Positions 28,208 to 37,600 of a stretch of DNA of 64,000 nt are shown here, piece by piece; position 1 is the first letter of the stretch; every line of letters begins with the position of its first letter. The position numbers were made by a program, and so were the translations under genes. The notes under the pieces were generated by a model. It saw only the letters and a program-made list of their open reading frames with translations. It had not been told where the DNA came from and made no database searches. The DNA is taken from assembly GCF_018304945.1 (NCBI RefSeq), contig NZ_JAGQEE010000001.1, positions 1,302,001 to 1,366,000 of the forward strand, given 5' to 3'. The DNA is from Collimonas humicola. GTDB taxonomy: Bacteria; Pseudomonadota; Gammaproteobacteria; Burkholderiales; Burkholderiaceae_D.

Positions 28208-28927
28208 TTGGCAAGACAAGGCGAGCGAACCGATACCCCGATTTTCCAGCGCATCAAGGAATACATCCTGAATGAGATTCACTTGGGGCACTGGCGGGAG
28301 GGAGATGTAATTCCGACAGAATATGCACTGTCCAAGCAATTCGAGGTGTCGCGCATGACGGTCAATCGCGCATTGCGGGAGCTGACGTCCGAACAGATAT
28401 TGAACCGCGTTCAGGGTTCAGGGACCTATGTCGCACAACAAAAATATCAGGCCGCGCTGTTGCAGGTTAAAAATATTGCCGATGAAATCAGGGGCCGCGG
28501 TCACATTCATAGCAGCAAACTCTATTGCCTTGAACGCAGTAAGGCGAGCGAGTCGTTAGCCAATCAGTTTGAACTTCGCCACGGACACCCATTGTTCCAT
28601 TCGGTCATAGTCCATTTCGAAAACGATACCCCGATTCAGGTTGAAGATCGCTGGGTCAACCCCGACCTTGCGCCGGACTACATGGGATTGGATTTCTCTA
28701 CAACGACACCTAACGAATACTTAATGACCGCAGCACCACTGCAGGGCGCTGACTACCGCATTGAAGCATGTATAGCGCCAAAGGATATTGCCGAGATGCT
28801 GGCGATCAAACCTAAGGACCCTTGCCTTGTCCTTAAGCGTAAAACTGTCTCAGTCGGTGGCGTAGCCTCAGTAGCTATCATGTGGCACCCTGGACATCGT
28901 TATCAATTTGCGGGAAGTTTCAGTTAA
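28208..28927 (+). CDS. hutC: HutC, GntR/UTRA-family repressor of histidine utilisation
   Basis: 239 residues starting with TTG at 28208, with GGAGAG just upstream. Residues 10-75 are a GntR winged helix (EGDVIPTEYALSKQFEVSRM, TVNRALRELTSEQIL). Residues 95-235 are a UTRA ligand domain, which binds urocanate in HutC. It is divergent from hutUH, the standard hut arrangement. Expected action: repress hut and the transporter until urocanate releases it from the TTGTATATACAA-type sites. Confidence 0.92.
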   Translation: MARQGERTDTPIFQRIKEYILNEIHLGHWREGDVIPTEYALSKQFEVSRMTVNRALRELTSEQILNRVQGSGTYVAQQKYQAALLQVKNIADEIRGRGHIHSSKLYCLERSKASESLANQFELRHGHPLFHSVIVHFENDTPIQVEDRWVNPDLAPDYMGLDFSTTTPNEYLMTAAPLQGADYRIEACIAPKDIAEMLAIKPKDPCLVLKRKTVSVGGVASVAIMWHPGHRYQFAGSFS

Positions 28928-29298
28928 ATTGCAATCAGAGAATCGGGCCAAAATCAAAAATACCCACCCTTGCTCTGCGCAGGCTATGAGAGCAAGAGCC
29001 AGTTCGATGCACATGATATGTATCCCGTTGTCCAGAGCGAGCCACATGCCTTGAGCGCTGCGTCGCACTCCCTGGAATTCGTCGTTCGGCATCACAATGA
29101 AGCAGGTTCGTTCGCACTTTCAGCTTGCCTGATGGAGCCACTGAGCATCGCGTTGCCTGATTTATGCAACAAGGCCTTTGCCAGATAGGCGGCAGCGACG
29201 CCGAACGACGGGCGCAGGCAGGCAGCCCGCTCCCGTCTGAAACGGCCTCGAAATCACATCATCCCATCGACAAGGGATACGACATATCGATGGAAAAA
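28928..29298. other. Intergenic stretch without recognisable content
   Basis: About 370 bases after hutC. Short readings on both strands resemble no protein I know. No terminator, repeat or promoter stands out. Confidence 0.5.
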
Positions 29299-29625
29299 TC
29301 ACTCTTTTTCTTCATGTTCATCATCGACCTTCGCTTCTTTGGATGCAATGACTGCACCGGTATCGGCATCTATCTTGACTTCGAATAATTTACTGCCGCT
29401 GACGACATCCACTTCATAGACCCATCCTTTTTTAGAATGCTCGTACTCGGCATGCGATGCCTTGCCATTGACATGCTGTTCGGCCGTGGCAATCGCTTGT
29501 GTCAAAGATGTTTTGGCTTGAGTGACGGCAAGAGCATCACTATCTTTATTTTTTTCCGCGTAGGCAGAAATGCCAACAACCGCGAGCACGATAGCAAGGA
29601 TGGAAAGCTTGGTGTAACTGGACAT
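29299..29625 (-). CDS. Small periplasmic PepSY-domain protein
   Basis: 108 residues with a signal peptide ending near AYA-E. The mature part is one PepSY domain: SLTQAIATAEQHVNGKA, then WVYEVDVVSG and FEVKIDADTGAVI. It ends in an acidic tail (VDDEHEEKE). PepSY proteins are often periplasmic partners of peptidases or sensor kinases, or bind cations; nothing nearby fixes the role. The start has GGAGAAG upstream. Confidence 0.85.
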   Translation of the reverse strand: MSSYTKLSILAIVLAVVGISAYAEKNKDSDALAVTQAKTSLTQAIATAEQHVNGKASHAEYEHSKKGWVYEVDVVSGSKLFEVKIDADTGAVIASKEAKVDDEHEEKE

Positions 29626-29874
29626 ATTCTTCTCCCAAAGAACGCAGACATTTGCGTAATGGAGAATCTACGGAATCAAACTTAGCTAATACTGAGCATC
29701 GTCGACGGTAGCACTCTCTCACTATCGTTCTCGGCAATCCGGATGCACATATTCATTCTTTGAACCTTGGTTAAATTTTGTTAACCAGGTTAAAACCATC
29801 ACCGCCCATTCACGACGCCAGCCGGCATCGCCTCCAGCGCAGGCACGTCCTCGCGCATCTTGCCAATGCAAGCA

Positions 29875-30228
29875 TCACCGATGTCGGGGGCCATGGGATT
29901 TTGCAGCAGCGACCGGGTAGCATCGATTAGCTAAATGACGTCTTTGATGCACGTACAAGGTAACAAGGAAGATGGCATTGTTTAAGACTTGTTCGTACTC
30001 TGTAGAGTTTTCATGCCCAGTGTCAGCTAGTTGTTGCAAGCCTTTTCTGAACGATCGTAAATTGACTGTCGGACTACAGTTGTTCAACATAATCATGAAA
30101 TAGCATGCTTCATTGACTGTGTTGTAAACGGCAGTACCGACCTCATCTCCGTAAAGCGCTTTGATGCCAAGCAGGTGGATTTTTTCTACGTACTCGCTAA
30201 TCAATTTTTCTTCGATATGAGCATCCAT
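29875..30228 (-). CDS. Orphan conserved small protein, paralogue of 1025-1309
   Basis: 117 residues, ATG at 30228 with GGAG at the same distance as in the paralogue. Residues 1-95 align with the 94-residue protein at 1025-1309, sharing the MD-x-HIE start, LYGD-x-V, the AC pair, NL-x2-F and VHQ. The remaining ~22 residues are basic, rich in A/H/R, and have no counterpart. They look like read-through into neighbouring DNA after loss of the original stop. Cytoplasmic, probably helical, function unknown. It sits between the PepSY gene and the OmpA-family genes. Confidence 0.68.
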   Translation of the reverse strand: MDAHIEEKLISEYVEKIHLLGIKALYGDEVGTAVYNTVNEACYFMIMLNNCSPTVNLRSFRKGLQQLADTGHENSTEYEQVLNNAIFLVTLYVHQRRHLANRCYPVAAAKSHGPRHR

Positions 30229-30352
30229 CGTGTGCTCCTATAGAACCTGCGATGCGAAAACTTATCTTAAAGAGAGGTAAAAAATGTGGCTTTTATTTTA
30301 TAAAGAAGGCCCCAACAAAGAGGAGATATTCAAGCTTTCTTGTTCCTCAAAA

Positions 30353-30378
30353 AACCCGCTGACCTTTCGGCGCGGGTT
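30353..30378 (-). terminator. Intrinsic terminator of the DUF937-OmpA gene
   Basis: AACCCGC and GCGGGTT form a 7-bp stem around 12 bases, followed on the minus strand by TTTTTT. It begins about 20 bases after the stop codon at 30399. Confidence 0.8.
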
Positions 30379-30398
30379 GAATCCATATCCATAAATGA

Positions 30399-31973
30399 CT
30401 ATTTTTGTTCACTAAATTCAATACGACGATTTTTGAAACGGCCGCTCGCGATATCGTTGTCGCCTATGGGTTGGGAATCACCGTATGCCTTGGTCGTAAA
30501 AGTAGCTGCAGCAATACCTTTTGATACAAAGAAGTCGCGCACCGCATCAGCTCGTTTTTGCGACAATTCCATGTTGACCGCAGACGTTCCCTGGTTATCG
30601 GTATGCCCACCGATTTCAAGTTTTGCATCCTTGGCGCAGTCCTTGATCGCGGTTGCCGCCCTGCCGAACTCCAGCACGTCTTCCTTGGGAATATCAAAGG
30701 CACCGGAAGAAAAATTGAACGAATAGGTATTCATGGCGCTCACAACGTCGGCCGTAGTGCAAGAGCCTGGTTTGAGCGCGGCTAACGCGTCTTCAAATTT
30801 CTTCTTGCTGCTGGCCATTGCTTCGGAAAGATCAAACAAAGATACAGCGTATCCAGCGCCAAAAAGCGCTTTCGTCTTGTCTAGCAACTGCAGCTTTGGA
30901 TCCGTCGCCGCCCCACCGATTTCTATATTGTTGCCCTTGATCGTCAATTCGGCATTCGACAACTTGAGGCTTGTCAGCAAGTCAGGCAATTCTCCAATCC
31001 AACCGGCTGGCTTGGTCGCCGCGTCAACCTTGATATCCGCATTAACCGCATCGCCATAGTTTTTTTTCAAATCCTCCAGAATGGCTGATTTATCCATTTC
31101 ACTGCCTACGGTAGCAACAACGGCAGCCTTACCGTCTTTATCTGTCGTCAACGACAGCGTCGGCTCCTTGCTAAGCACTGCTGAGGCAGTCGATGCCTCT
31201 GATGCTGTAGCCGGCGTCGACGCAGATGCCGGTTCCTTATTGCAGCTGCGCAAAAAGAACAGCAACGCGGCCAAAGCTAACAGCGCCAACAGCCACCACC
31301 ATTTTCCTATACCCGTCTTTTCCTTGGACACAGGATTGAAGCCTGTATGCGCGGCTGGCGGCGACTCCACGTGGAAGGCCGATAGTGCCGCCTTGAGCTT
31401 GTTGCCTATGCCGTCAAAAAACTCCCACGCCGTCCCCGCTCCCAAAGCCGCCCCCACACTCTCAGGCACTTTCCCCTGAATGAAAGACACTTGATGCGCC
31501 AATGTCGAAATCAAGGTGTGCTGTTGGCCTTTGCTTGTTTGCAGGTGGTTTTTGATTAAACCGAACAGGGTGGCTGTGACCACTCCTGTCATTGCCGTGA
31601 CAGCGCCGACCGCTGTGCCAGTGTGCTGAGCCACCACATTCGTCAACTGGTCTTGCGCTTTATCACCGAGCAGGGCCACAGCCTGCTCACCGCCAGCTTT
31701 GATCAAATTTCCCGCCGACACCGGATTGTCAAGCAGACTAACCAGATTTGCACCGATGTTCGCGTCAACTTTATGCGACATGATGGATGCATACAATGCG
31801 CGAGCCCCATCAGGGGTATCAGCCTTCTTGAGCAAAGAAGCAATTAAGCTTGGCGTCAAGGTTTCAAAAACTGCCTTTGCCTTGCTTGCGTCAATGCCAA
31901 AGTGGGTACTCGCGAGTTGAACAACCTGTCCGCCAAGGGTCGTTTGCGCAAGTTGCAAAAGATTGATGCTCAT
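30399..31973 (-). CDS. DUF937 - membrane helix - OmpA_C protein
   Basis: 524 residues from the ATG at 31973, with GGGGAG upstream; the reading to 32096 runs into the preceding gene and is rejected. Residues about 5-190 are a DUF937 (YidB-like) domain, rich in alanine. One membrane helix (WWLLALLALAALLFFLRS) is near residue 235. After an S/T/A-rich linker comes a segment resembling the BON-like part of mycobacterial ArfA. The last ~115 residues are OmpA_C with IGGHTDNQG and NRRIEFSE. The topology puts DUF937 in the cytoplasm and the peptidoglycan-binding domain in the periplasm, so the protein would tie the inner membrane to the wall. It follows the OmpA gene at 32077 and may be co-transcribed. 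Confidence 0.8.
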   Translation of the reverse strand: MSINLLQLAQTTLGGQVVQLASTHFGIDASKAKAVFETLTPSLIASLLKKADTPDGARALYASIMSHKVDANIGANLVSLLDNPVSAGNLIKAGGEQAVALLGDKAQDQLTNVVAQHTGTAVGAVTAMTGVVTATLFGLIKNHLQTSKGQQHTLISTLAHQVSFIQGKVPESVGAALGAGTAWEFFDGIGNKLKAALSAFHVESPPAAHTGFNPVSKEKTGIGKWWWLLALLALAALLFFLRSCNKEPASASTPATASEASTASAVLSKEPTLSLTTDKDGKAAVVATVGSEMDKSAILEDLKKNYGDAVNADIKVDAATKPAGWIGELPDLLTSLKLSNAELTIKGNNIEIGGAATDPKLQLLDKTKALFGAGYAVSLFDLSEAMASSKKKFEDALAALKPGSCTTADVVSAMNTYSFNFSSGAFDIPKEDVLEFGRAATAIKDCAKDAKLEIGGHTDNQGTSAVNMELSQKRADAVRDFFVSKGIAAATFTTKAYGDSQPIGDNDIASGRFKNRRIEFSEQK

Positions 31974-32076
31974 ATATTTTCTCCCCAAAAAGATAAGACG
32001 ACTCCAGCCTCGATAGTCCGCTGACAACGACGGCGGAAAAGCCGTCCATACTCGCCTCCGGCACTTACTGCCCGAT

Positions 32077-33120
32077 CTAGCGTACCGGCTTCTCAAAAGT
32101 GACCTGCTCCACCTCGACGCGGCGATTCGGCTCCAGGCATTTGATCAGTTCAATTTTCTTTTTCTGATTGCATTCAACTACTGGATTGGCTTTTCCTTTT
32201 CCTACCGAAGTCAAACGGTTCGCCTCAACACCTTTATTGACCAGATAGTTCTTGACAGCCTCTGCCCTGCGCTGCGACAGTTTTTGGTTGTACTGATCAG
32301 AGCCGAGACGGTCGGTGTAGCCGCTGACGACGATATTGTTCACCTGAGTATTTGCCGCCAGCACGCTCGCGATTTCATCGAGCTTCGGCTGCGGCATGCG
32401 CAGCGTCGCACTGTCAAAGCCAAATAGCTGGGTCGACGACAACGTGACTTTCTCGAAGCGCTGAGGGGCCGCTTGTGGGACGACCGGCGCCGGAACCGGC
32501 TCCGGTGCCGGCCGCGCCGCCGCCATCGGTGCCGGCGGCTTGTCGAAGGTATAGATCAGGCCGAGGCCGAATGTCGTGTTGTTGTCTCTCTTGAAACCGA
32601 AATCACTGTTATTCCCAAGGAAACCAACCGAACGCCGCACATCCGCCTGCATACTCCACTGATCATTGAGGGCATAGCGCAAGCCGGCGCCAATATTGAT
32701 GTAAGGAGCAGTCTTGGAGGCATTGCCGCCAGCGTTGGTGACCTTGTCGTATTCGACGCCTGCACCGGCCAACAGGAATGGTTGGAATGCGCTACGTGAA
32801 AACATATAGAGTGCGTCGGCGCCCAATGTACTTTGCCGATAGGTGATCCCCATGTCTTTGTCTTTGGCGCGCCCGTAGGTTCCGCCCAATTGAACATCCC
32901 AATCCTGTGAAACAGCACGGCCAAACCGCAAACCTACACCAGGACCATTTTTGTCATTCCCGCTGAGGAAGCGGGCATCGGGGTCAAGCAGATTAATGCT
33001 TGGTGCGACATACCAGGATGGGTTATAGGCAGCAACGGGAGCGCTTTGCGCAGATGCATTGAGCGCAGATGCTGCGAACAGGGTAAAAACTGCCAGGTTA
33101 ATTTTGCTTGGATTCAGCAT
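32077..33120 (-). CDS. OmpA-family outer-membrane protein
   Basis: 347 residues with a signal peptide ending at ASA-Q. Residues 30-195 form a small eight-strand OmpA-type barrel (WYVAPSINLLDPDARF at the start, TFGLGLIYTF at the end). A proline/alanine-rich hinge (about 196-220) leads to an OmpA_C domain with VSGYTDRLG and NRRVEVEQ, which binds peptidoglycan. Typical structural outer-membrane protein. The start has GGAGAAAG upstream. It is followed after about 100 bases by the DUF937-OmpA gene. Confidence 0.88.
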   Translation of the reverse strand: MLNPSKINLAVFTLFAASALNASAQSAPVAAYNPSWYVAPSINLLDPDARFLSGNDKNGPGVGLRFGRAVSQDWDVQLGGTYGRAKDKDMGITYRQSTLGADALYMFSRSAFQPFLLAGAGVEYDKVTNAGGNASKTAPYINIGAGLRYALNDQWSMQADVRRSVGFLGNNSDFGFKRDNNTTFGLGLIYTFDKPPAPMAAARPAPEPVPAPVVPQAAPQRFEKVTLSSTQLFGFDSATLRMPQPKLDEIASVLAANTQVNNIVVSGYTDRLGSDQYNQKLSQRRAEAVKNYLVNKGVEANRLTSVGKGKANPVVECNQKKKIELIKCLEPNRRVEVEQVTFEKPVR

Positions 33121-33298
33121 AGTCTTTCTCCATGTAATGAGTTATGCGTATTGCGTGTACATGGCGCGCCATTGCAACGGCGATCAAGTACATCAATTTA
33201 GAGCTAAAAATGTGTCGATTCCCTGCGGCGATCAACTTAAAAAACTGCTCTGACATTCCCAGCGGATGCCGAAACTGCGGATTAAATGACGGCACTAC

Positions 33299-33314
33299 TG
33301 TTAACGATTGTCAT
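33299..33314. promoter_or_regulatory. Shared 16-bp motif, copy 1
   Basis: TGTTAACGATTGTCAT lies about 180 bases upstream of the OmpA start codon. It differs at one base from the motif at 33749-33764, upstream of the GlsB-like gene. There is partial likeness to a Fur box (12 of 19). Confidence 0.4.
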
Positions 33315-33336
33315 AAAATTCCGCTGGCGAAAAAAA

Positions 33337-33352
33337 CCCGCATTTAAGCGGG
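33337..33352 (-). terminator. Terminator of the GlsB/YeaQ-like gene
   Basis: CCCGC and GCGGG around six bases, followed on the minus strand by a run of six or more T. It lies about 35 bases after the stop codon at 33386. Confidence 0.7.
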
Positions 33353-33385
33353 AATTTCAAGTCCGTTGTTCATGATCTAAAAACA

Positions 33386-33631
33386 TCAAGTGCGTTTGAT
33401 CAGTCGCAGAATGAAGAGCAATATCACCGCGCCAGCAGTGGCGGTCACAATCGACGCGATAATGCCGCTGCCGATATGAATGCCAAGCACCCCCGCCAGC
33501 CAACCGCCGATGAAGCCGCCAACAATGCCGACGATGATGTCAACCAACACACCAAAGCCCCCGCCCTTCACAACAACTCCCGCCAGCCAGCCGGCAATCG
33601 CGCCAACAATTAACCACGCTATAAACCCCAT
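33386..33631 (-). CDS. GlsB/YeaQ/YmgE-family small membrane protein
   Basis: 81 residues from the ATG at 33631, which has AAGGAA upstream; an earlier TTG at 33646 is less likely. Three glycine-rich membrane helices (MGFIAWLIVGAIAGWLAG, IIVGIVGGFIGGWLAG, IVTATAGAVILLFILR) are those of the transglycosylase-associated protein family. The annotated name is historical: members are stress-induced inner-membrane proteins without demonstrated transglycosylase activity. Confidence 0.88.
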   Translation of the reverse strand: MGFIAWLIVGAIAGWLAGVVVKGGGFGVLVDIIVGIVGGFIGGWLAGVLGIHIGSGIIASIVTATAGAVILLFILRLIKRT

Positions 33632-33748
33632 AAAATTTCCTTTCAAGTTATTTACTGCCTAACAGACGAAAGTGCCCGAAATCCAGGGGTCACTTTTGCT
33701 CCATTTTTATGCGCTCTATGGCAGCCCAACTCTAGTCCAAAAAAAAAT

Positions 33749-33764
33749 GTTAATGATTGTCATG
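33749..33764. promoter_or_regulatory. Shared 16-bp motif, copy 2
   Basis: TGTTAATGATTGTCAT is 118 bases upstream of the GlsB-like start codon, with one mismatch to the copy at 33299-33314. Confidence 0.4.
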
Positions 33765-33901
33765 TCGTTGAAAAGGGACGGATTTTGCAATTGTTTTCTT
33801 TTCGTTGAGCGAGTTCACTGACCAAGGCCGCGTCATCGGCATTCAACCTGCTGCAGCCTCAAAAACGTTATTTGAGCCTACCGAGGAAACAAGCTAGATC
33901 G

Positions 33902-34048
33902 TGCGACCTTCACCAATCATTTAGCCGAGAGATTGCACAAAGAACAATATGCGCCGACTTCGCGCAAGCAATAGTGGGACACGAAGAAGCTAAAACAACG
34001 GTCGTCTATGACGACCTACCGGGAACGCTTATCAGGAAGTCTCTGTAA
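33902..34048 (+). pseudogene. Possible C-terminal remnant of a tyrosine recombinase
   Basis: An open stretch of 48 codons ends at TAA and contains AIVGHEEAKTTVVYDDL. This resembles the end of phage/integron-type integrases, where GH-x3-KTT-x2-Y spans the conserved histidine and the catalytic tyrosine. Nothing upstream in the same frame supplies the rest of the enzyme and there is no start codon with a ribosome site. It is read as a remnant left by a lost mobile element, with moderate doubt because the match is short. Confidence 0.4.
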
Positions 34049-34125
34049 AATAGCGATATTCATTTCGGAAGAATTTTGGACAATCTTCGCAAACCCGCAT
34101 CAACAAAGGCTTTAAGACTTACTTC

Positions 34126-34551
34126 ATGTTCAATCCATCCCAAGACGATGTCCGCCGTTTTTTCTGCGAGACCTACCGCAAGCATCGCGCCGGGGAAATC
34201 CTGACGCCGCTGGAAGCCATCGCCAGCGACTGGCTGGCGCAACATCCCGAATATGCCGCCGACCTGAAAGATGTCGACGCCGCGCTCGGCGCCGACTACT
34301 CGGTGGAGAACGGCCAGACCAACCCCTTCCTGCACCTGTCCATGCATCTGTCGATCGCCGAGCAGATCTCGATCGACCAGCCGCCGGGGATCAAGGCCGC
34401 CGCCACTGCCCTGACTCAAAGGCTGCAATCGGAGCACGAGGCGCATCACCACATCATGGAATGCCTGGGCGAGATGATCTGGAATTCGCAGCGCAGCGGC
34501 TTGCCGCCGGATGGCGCCGCCTATATCGAGTGCGTGAAAAAGCGCCTGTAA
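34126..34551 (+). CDS. DUF1841 family protein
   Basis: 141 residues. It matches DUF1841 of beta- and gammaproteobacteria: MFNPS-x2-DVRRFF at the start, LTPLEAIASDWLAQHPEY in the middle, then HLSMHLSIAEQISIDQPPGI and HHIMECLGEMIWNSQR. Soluble and helical, with several conserved histidines (H-x3-H in the central part, EAHHH later) that could bind a metal. No function is known. It stands alone on the plus strand, convergent with the metal-efflux operon. Confidence 0.88.
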   Translation: MFNPSQDDVRRFFCETYRKHRAGEILTPLEAIASDWLAQHPEYAADLKDVDAALGADYSVENGQTNPFLHLSMHLSIAEQISIDQPPGIKAAATALTQRLQSEHEAHHHIMECLGEMIWNSQRSGLPPDGAAYIECVKKRL

Positions 34552-34556
34552 AAAAA

Positions 34557-34584
34557 CGCCCGGACACTGGCAAGTCTCCGGGCG
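34557..34584 (-). terminator. Terminator of the czcCBA operon
   Basis: CGCCCGGA and TCCGGGCG form a perfect 8-bp stem around 12 bases. On the minus strand it is followed by seven T. It lies about 48 bases past the czcA stop codon. Confidence 0.85.
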
Positions 34585-34631
34585 CACAAACCCAAGGGGA
34601 CGCTTGGGCGAGAAAGACTCTCTTCAGCAGA

Positions 34632-37600
34632 TCAATGCCGGACGGCCGCATCCTCAGCTATCGGCCGCGCGGCGTCTTCATCGCGCCGATGGAACAGCTG
34701 ATACAAGATCGGCAGCACCAGCAAGGTCAGGATCGTGGACGACAAAATTCCGCCGATCACCACTGTCGCCAGCGGCCGCTGCACCTCGGCGCCGGTGCCG
34801 GTGGCGATCGCCATCGGCACGAAGCCTAGCGAAGCCACCAGCGCCGTCATCAGCACCGGCCGCAAGCGGGTCAGCGCGCCTTCCCGTATCGCCTGGCCGA
34901 GAGCACGGCCCTCCTCGCGCAGGCTGCGGATGAAAGCAATCATCACCAGTCCGTTCAGCACCGCCACCCCGCACAGCGCAATGAAGCCGACCGCCGCCGA
35001 TATCGACAGGGGAATCCCGCGCAGCCACAGGGCGACGATGCCGCCGGTCAGCGCGAATGGAATGCCGCTGAATACCAGCAGGCCGTCCTTGACGTTGCCG
35101 AACATCGCAAACAGCAGCGTGAACACCAGCAGCAGGGCTACCGGGATCACGATCTGCAGCCGTTGCGTGGCCGATTGCAGCTGCTCGAACTGGCCGCCCC
35201 AGCTGGTCCAGTAGCCGGACGGAATCTTGACCTGCTGTTGCAGCCTGGCCTCGGCCTCGCTCACAAACGAGCCGATATCGCGGCCGCGCACATTCGCGCT
35301 CACCACAATCCGCCGCTTGCCGTTTTCGCGGCTGATCTGGTTAGGCCCTGGCGCCAGTTCCAGGCTCGCTACTTCGCCCAGCGGAATGTAGCTGGTGCGT
35401 CCTGCTCCGTCCGCACCGCGCGGCAAGGAGATCGGCAGGCGCTTGAACGCTTCCAGGTCGCTGCGCAGCTCTTCCGGCAGGCGCACCACGATATCGAAGC
35501 GGCGGTCGCCCTGGAACAGCGTGCCGGCTTCCTTGCCGCCGATGGCGGTAGCGACCACATCCTGCACGTCGGCCACGTTAAGACCGTAGCGCGCGGTCTT
35601 GTCGCGGTCGATGTTCACGGTCAGCATGGGCAGGCCGGAAGTCTGTTCGATTTTCACTTCTGCCGCGCCGGTGATCTTGCCCAGCACCGCCGAGACCTTG
35701 TCGGCGGTGTCGTTCAGGACAGTCATGTCGTCGCCGAAAATCTTGACCGCGACATCGCTGCGCACGCCCGAAATCAGTTCGTTGAAGCGCAGCTGGATAG
35801 GCTGGGAAAACTCATAGTTATTTCCCGGCACATTGCTGGCTGCTTCCTGGATCGCTGCCAGCAGTTCCGGCCTTGTCTTCTTCGGCTTAGGCCAGCTGGC
35901 TTCCGGCTTGAGCATGATGTAGCCGTCGGAAATATTCGGCGGCATTGGATCGGAAGCGATTTCCGCCGTTCCGCTGCGAGCGAACACGCGTTCGATTTCC
36001 GGGAACTGCCGCTTCAGCGTGCTTTCGAGCTGCTTTTGCATTTCCAGCGACTGTGTCAGGCTGGTGCCGGGGATGCGCAAGGCCTGGATCGCGATATCGC
36101 CCTCATTCAGGCTCGGCACGAATTCGCTGCCAAGGCGCGTCGCCAGCACCCCGGACAGCAGCAGCACGGCAAGCGCGCTGCCCAGCACCAGGGTTTTGCG
36201 TTGCATGACCCATTCCAGCACCGGCGCATAGAAGCGCTTGGCGCTGCGCATCAGGAAATTTTCCGTTTCCGATACGCGCTTGCCGATGAACAAGGCTACC
36301 GCCGCCGGGATAAAGGTAATCGACAAGATCATTGCACCGACCAAGGCGATCACTACCGTCAAGGCCATCGGATTGAACATCTTGCCCTCGACACCGGTCA
36401 GGGCGAAGATCGGCAGGTAGACCACCATGATGATGACCTGGCCGAACAGCAAGGGCCGGCGCGCCTCCTTGGATGCCGCAAAGACTTCATGGAAGCGCTC
36501 GCTACGAGTCAGGGGACGGCCGTGATGCGCCTGCGCATGGGCCAGCCGCCGCACGCAGTTTTCCACGATCACCACCGCACCGTCGATGATGATGCCGAAG
36601 TCGAGCGCACCCAGGCTGAGCAGGTTGGCGCTCACCTTGTATTGCACCATGCCGGTGAACGTGAACAGCATCGACAGCGGGATCACCATCGCGGTGATGA
36701 TCGCGGCGCGCATATTCCCGAGGAACATGAAGAGGATGGCGATCACCAGGATGGCGCCTTCCAGCAGATTCTTCTTGACGGTATTGATCGCCTTGTCGAC
36801 CAGCACCGTGCGGTCATATACGGTGACAGCCTCGACGCCGGCAGGCAGGCTGCGGTTGATTTCCACCATCTTGCGGTCGACTGCCTGCGACACAGCCCGG
36901 CTGTTCTCGCCGATCAGCATGAAAACCGTCCCCAGCACCACTTCCCTGCCGTTCTCGGTGGCGGCGCCGGTACGCAGTTCACGGCCGATAGCGACGTCGC
37001 CGACATCGCGGATGCGGATCGGCACGCCCTGCACATTGCCAAGGATGATGTTGCGTATGTCGTCCATCGAACTGACCTGGCCCGGCGCCCGGATCAGCAG
37101 CTGCTCGCCGCGCTTTTCGATATAGCCGGCGCCGACATTGCTGTTGTTGCGGTCCAGCGCCGTCACGATATCTTGCAGGGTCAGGCCGTACGACGCCAGC
37201 TTTTCCGGCTGCGGCGCCACCTGGTATTCCTTGGCGAAACCGCCGATCGAATTGATTTCAGTAACGCCGCTGACATTGCGCAATTGCGGCTTGATGATCC
37301 AGTCCTGTATTTCTCGCAGGTCGGTGGCCGTGTAAGCGCTGCCGTCAGGCTTCCTTGCGCCGTCTTTGGCTTCCACCGTCCACAGATAGATTTCGCCGAG
37401 GCCGCTGGAGATCGGTCCCATGGCTGGCGCCACTCCGGCCGGCAGCTTGCCTCTGGCTTCCTGGATCCGCTCATTGACCAGCTGGCGGGCGAAGTAGATG
37501 TCGGTGCCGTCCTTGAAAATCACCGTCACCTGGGACAGGCCGTAACGCGACAGGGAGCGGGTCTGCTGCAGATGCGGCAAGCCTGACATGACCGTCTCTA

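Larger units (their letters stand above)
33632..34125. other. Intergenic region with motif copy and a recombinase remnant
   Basis: Holds the second copy of the 16-bp motif (33749-33764) and the probable integrase tail at 33902-34048. No intact gene is seen. Confidence 0.5.
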
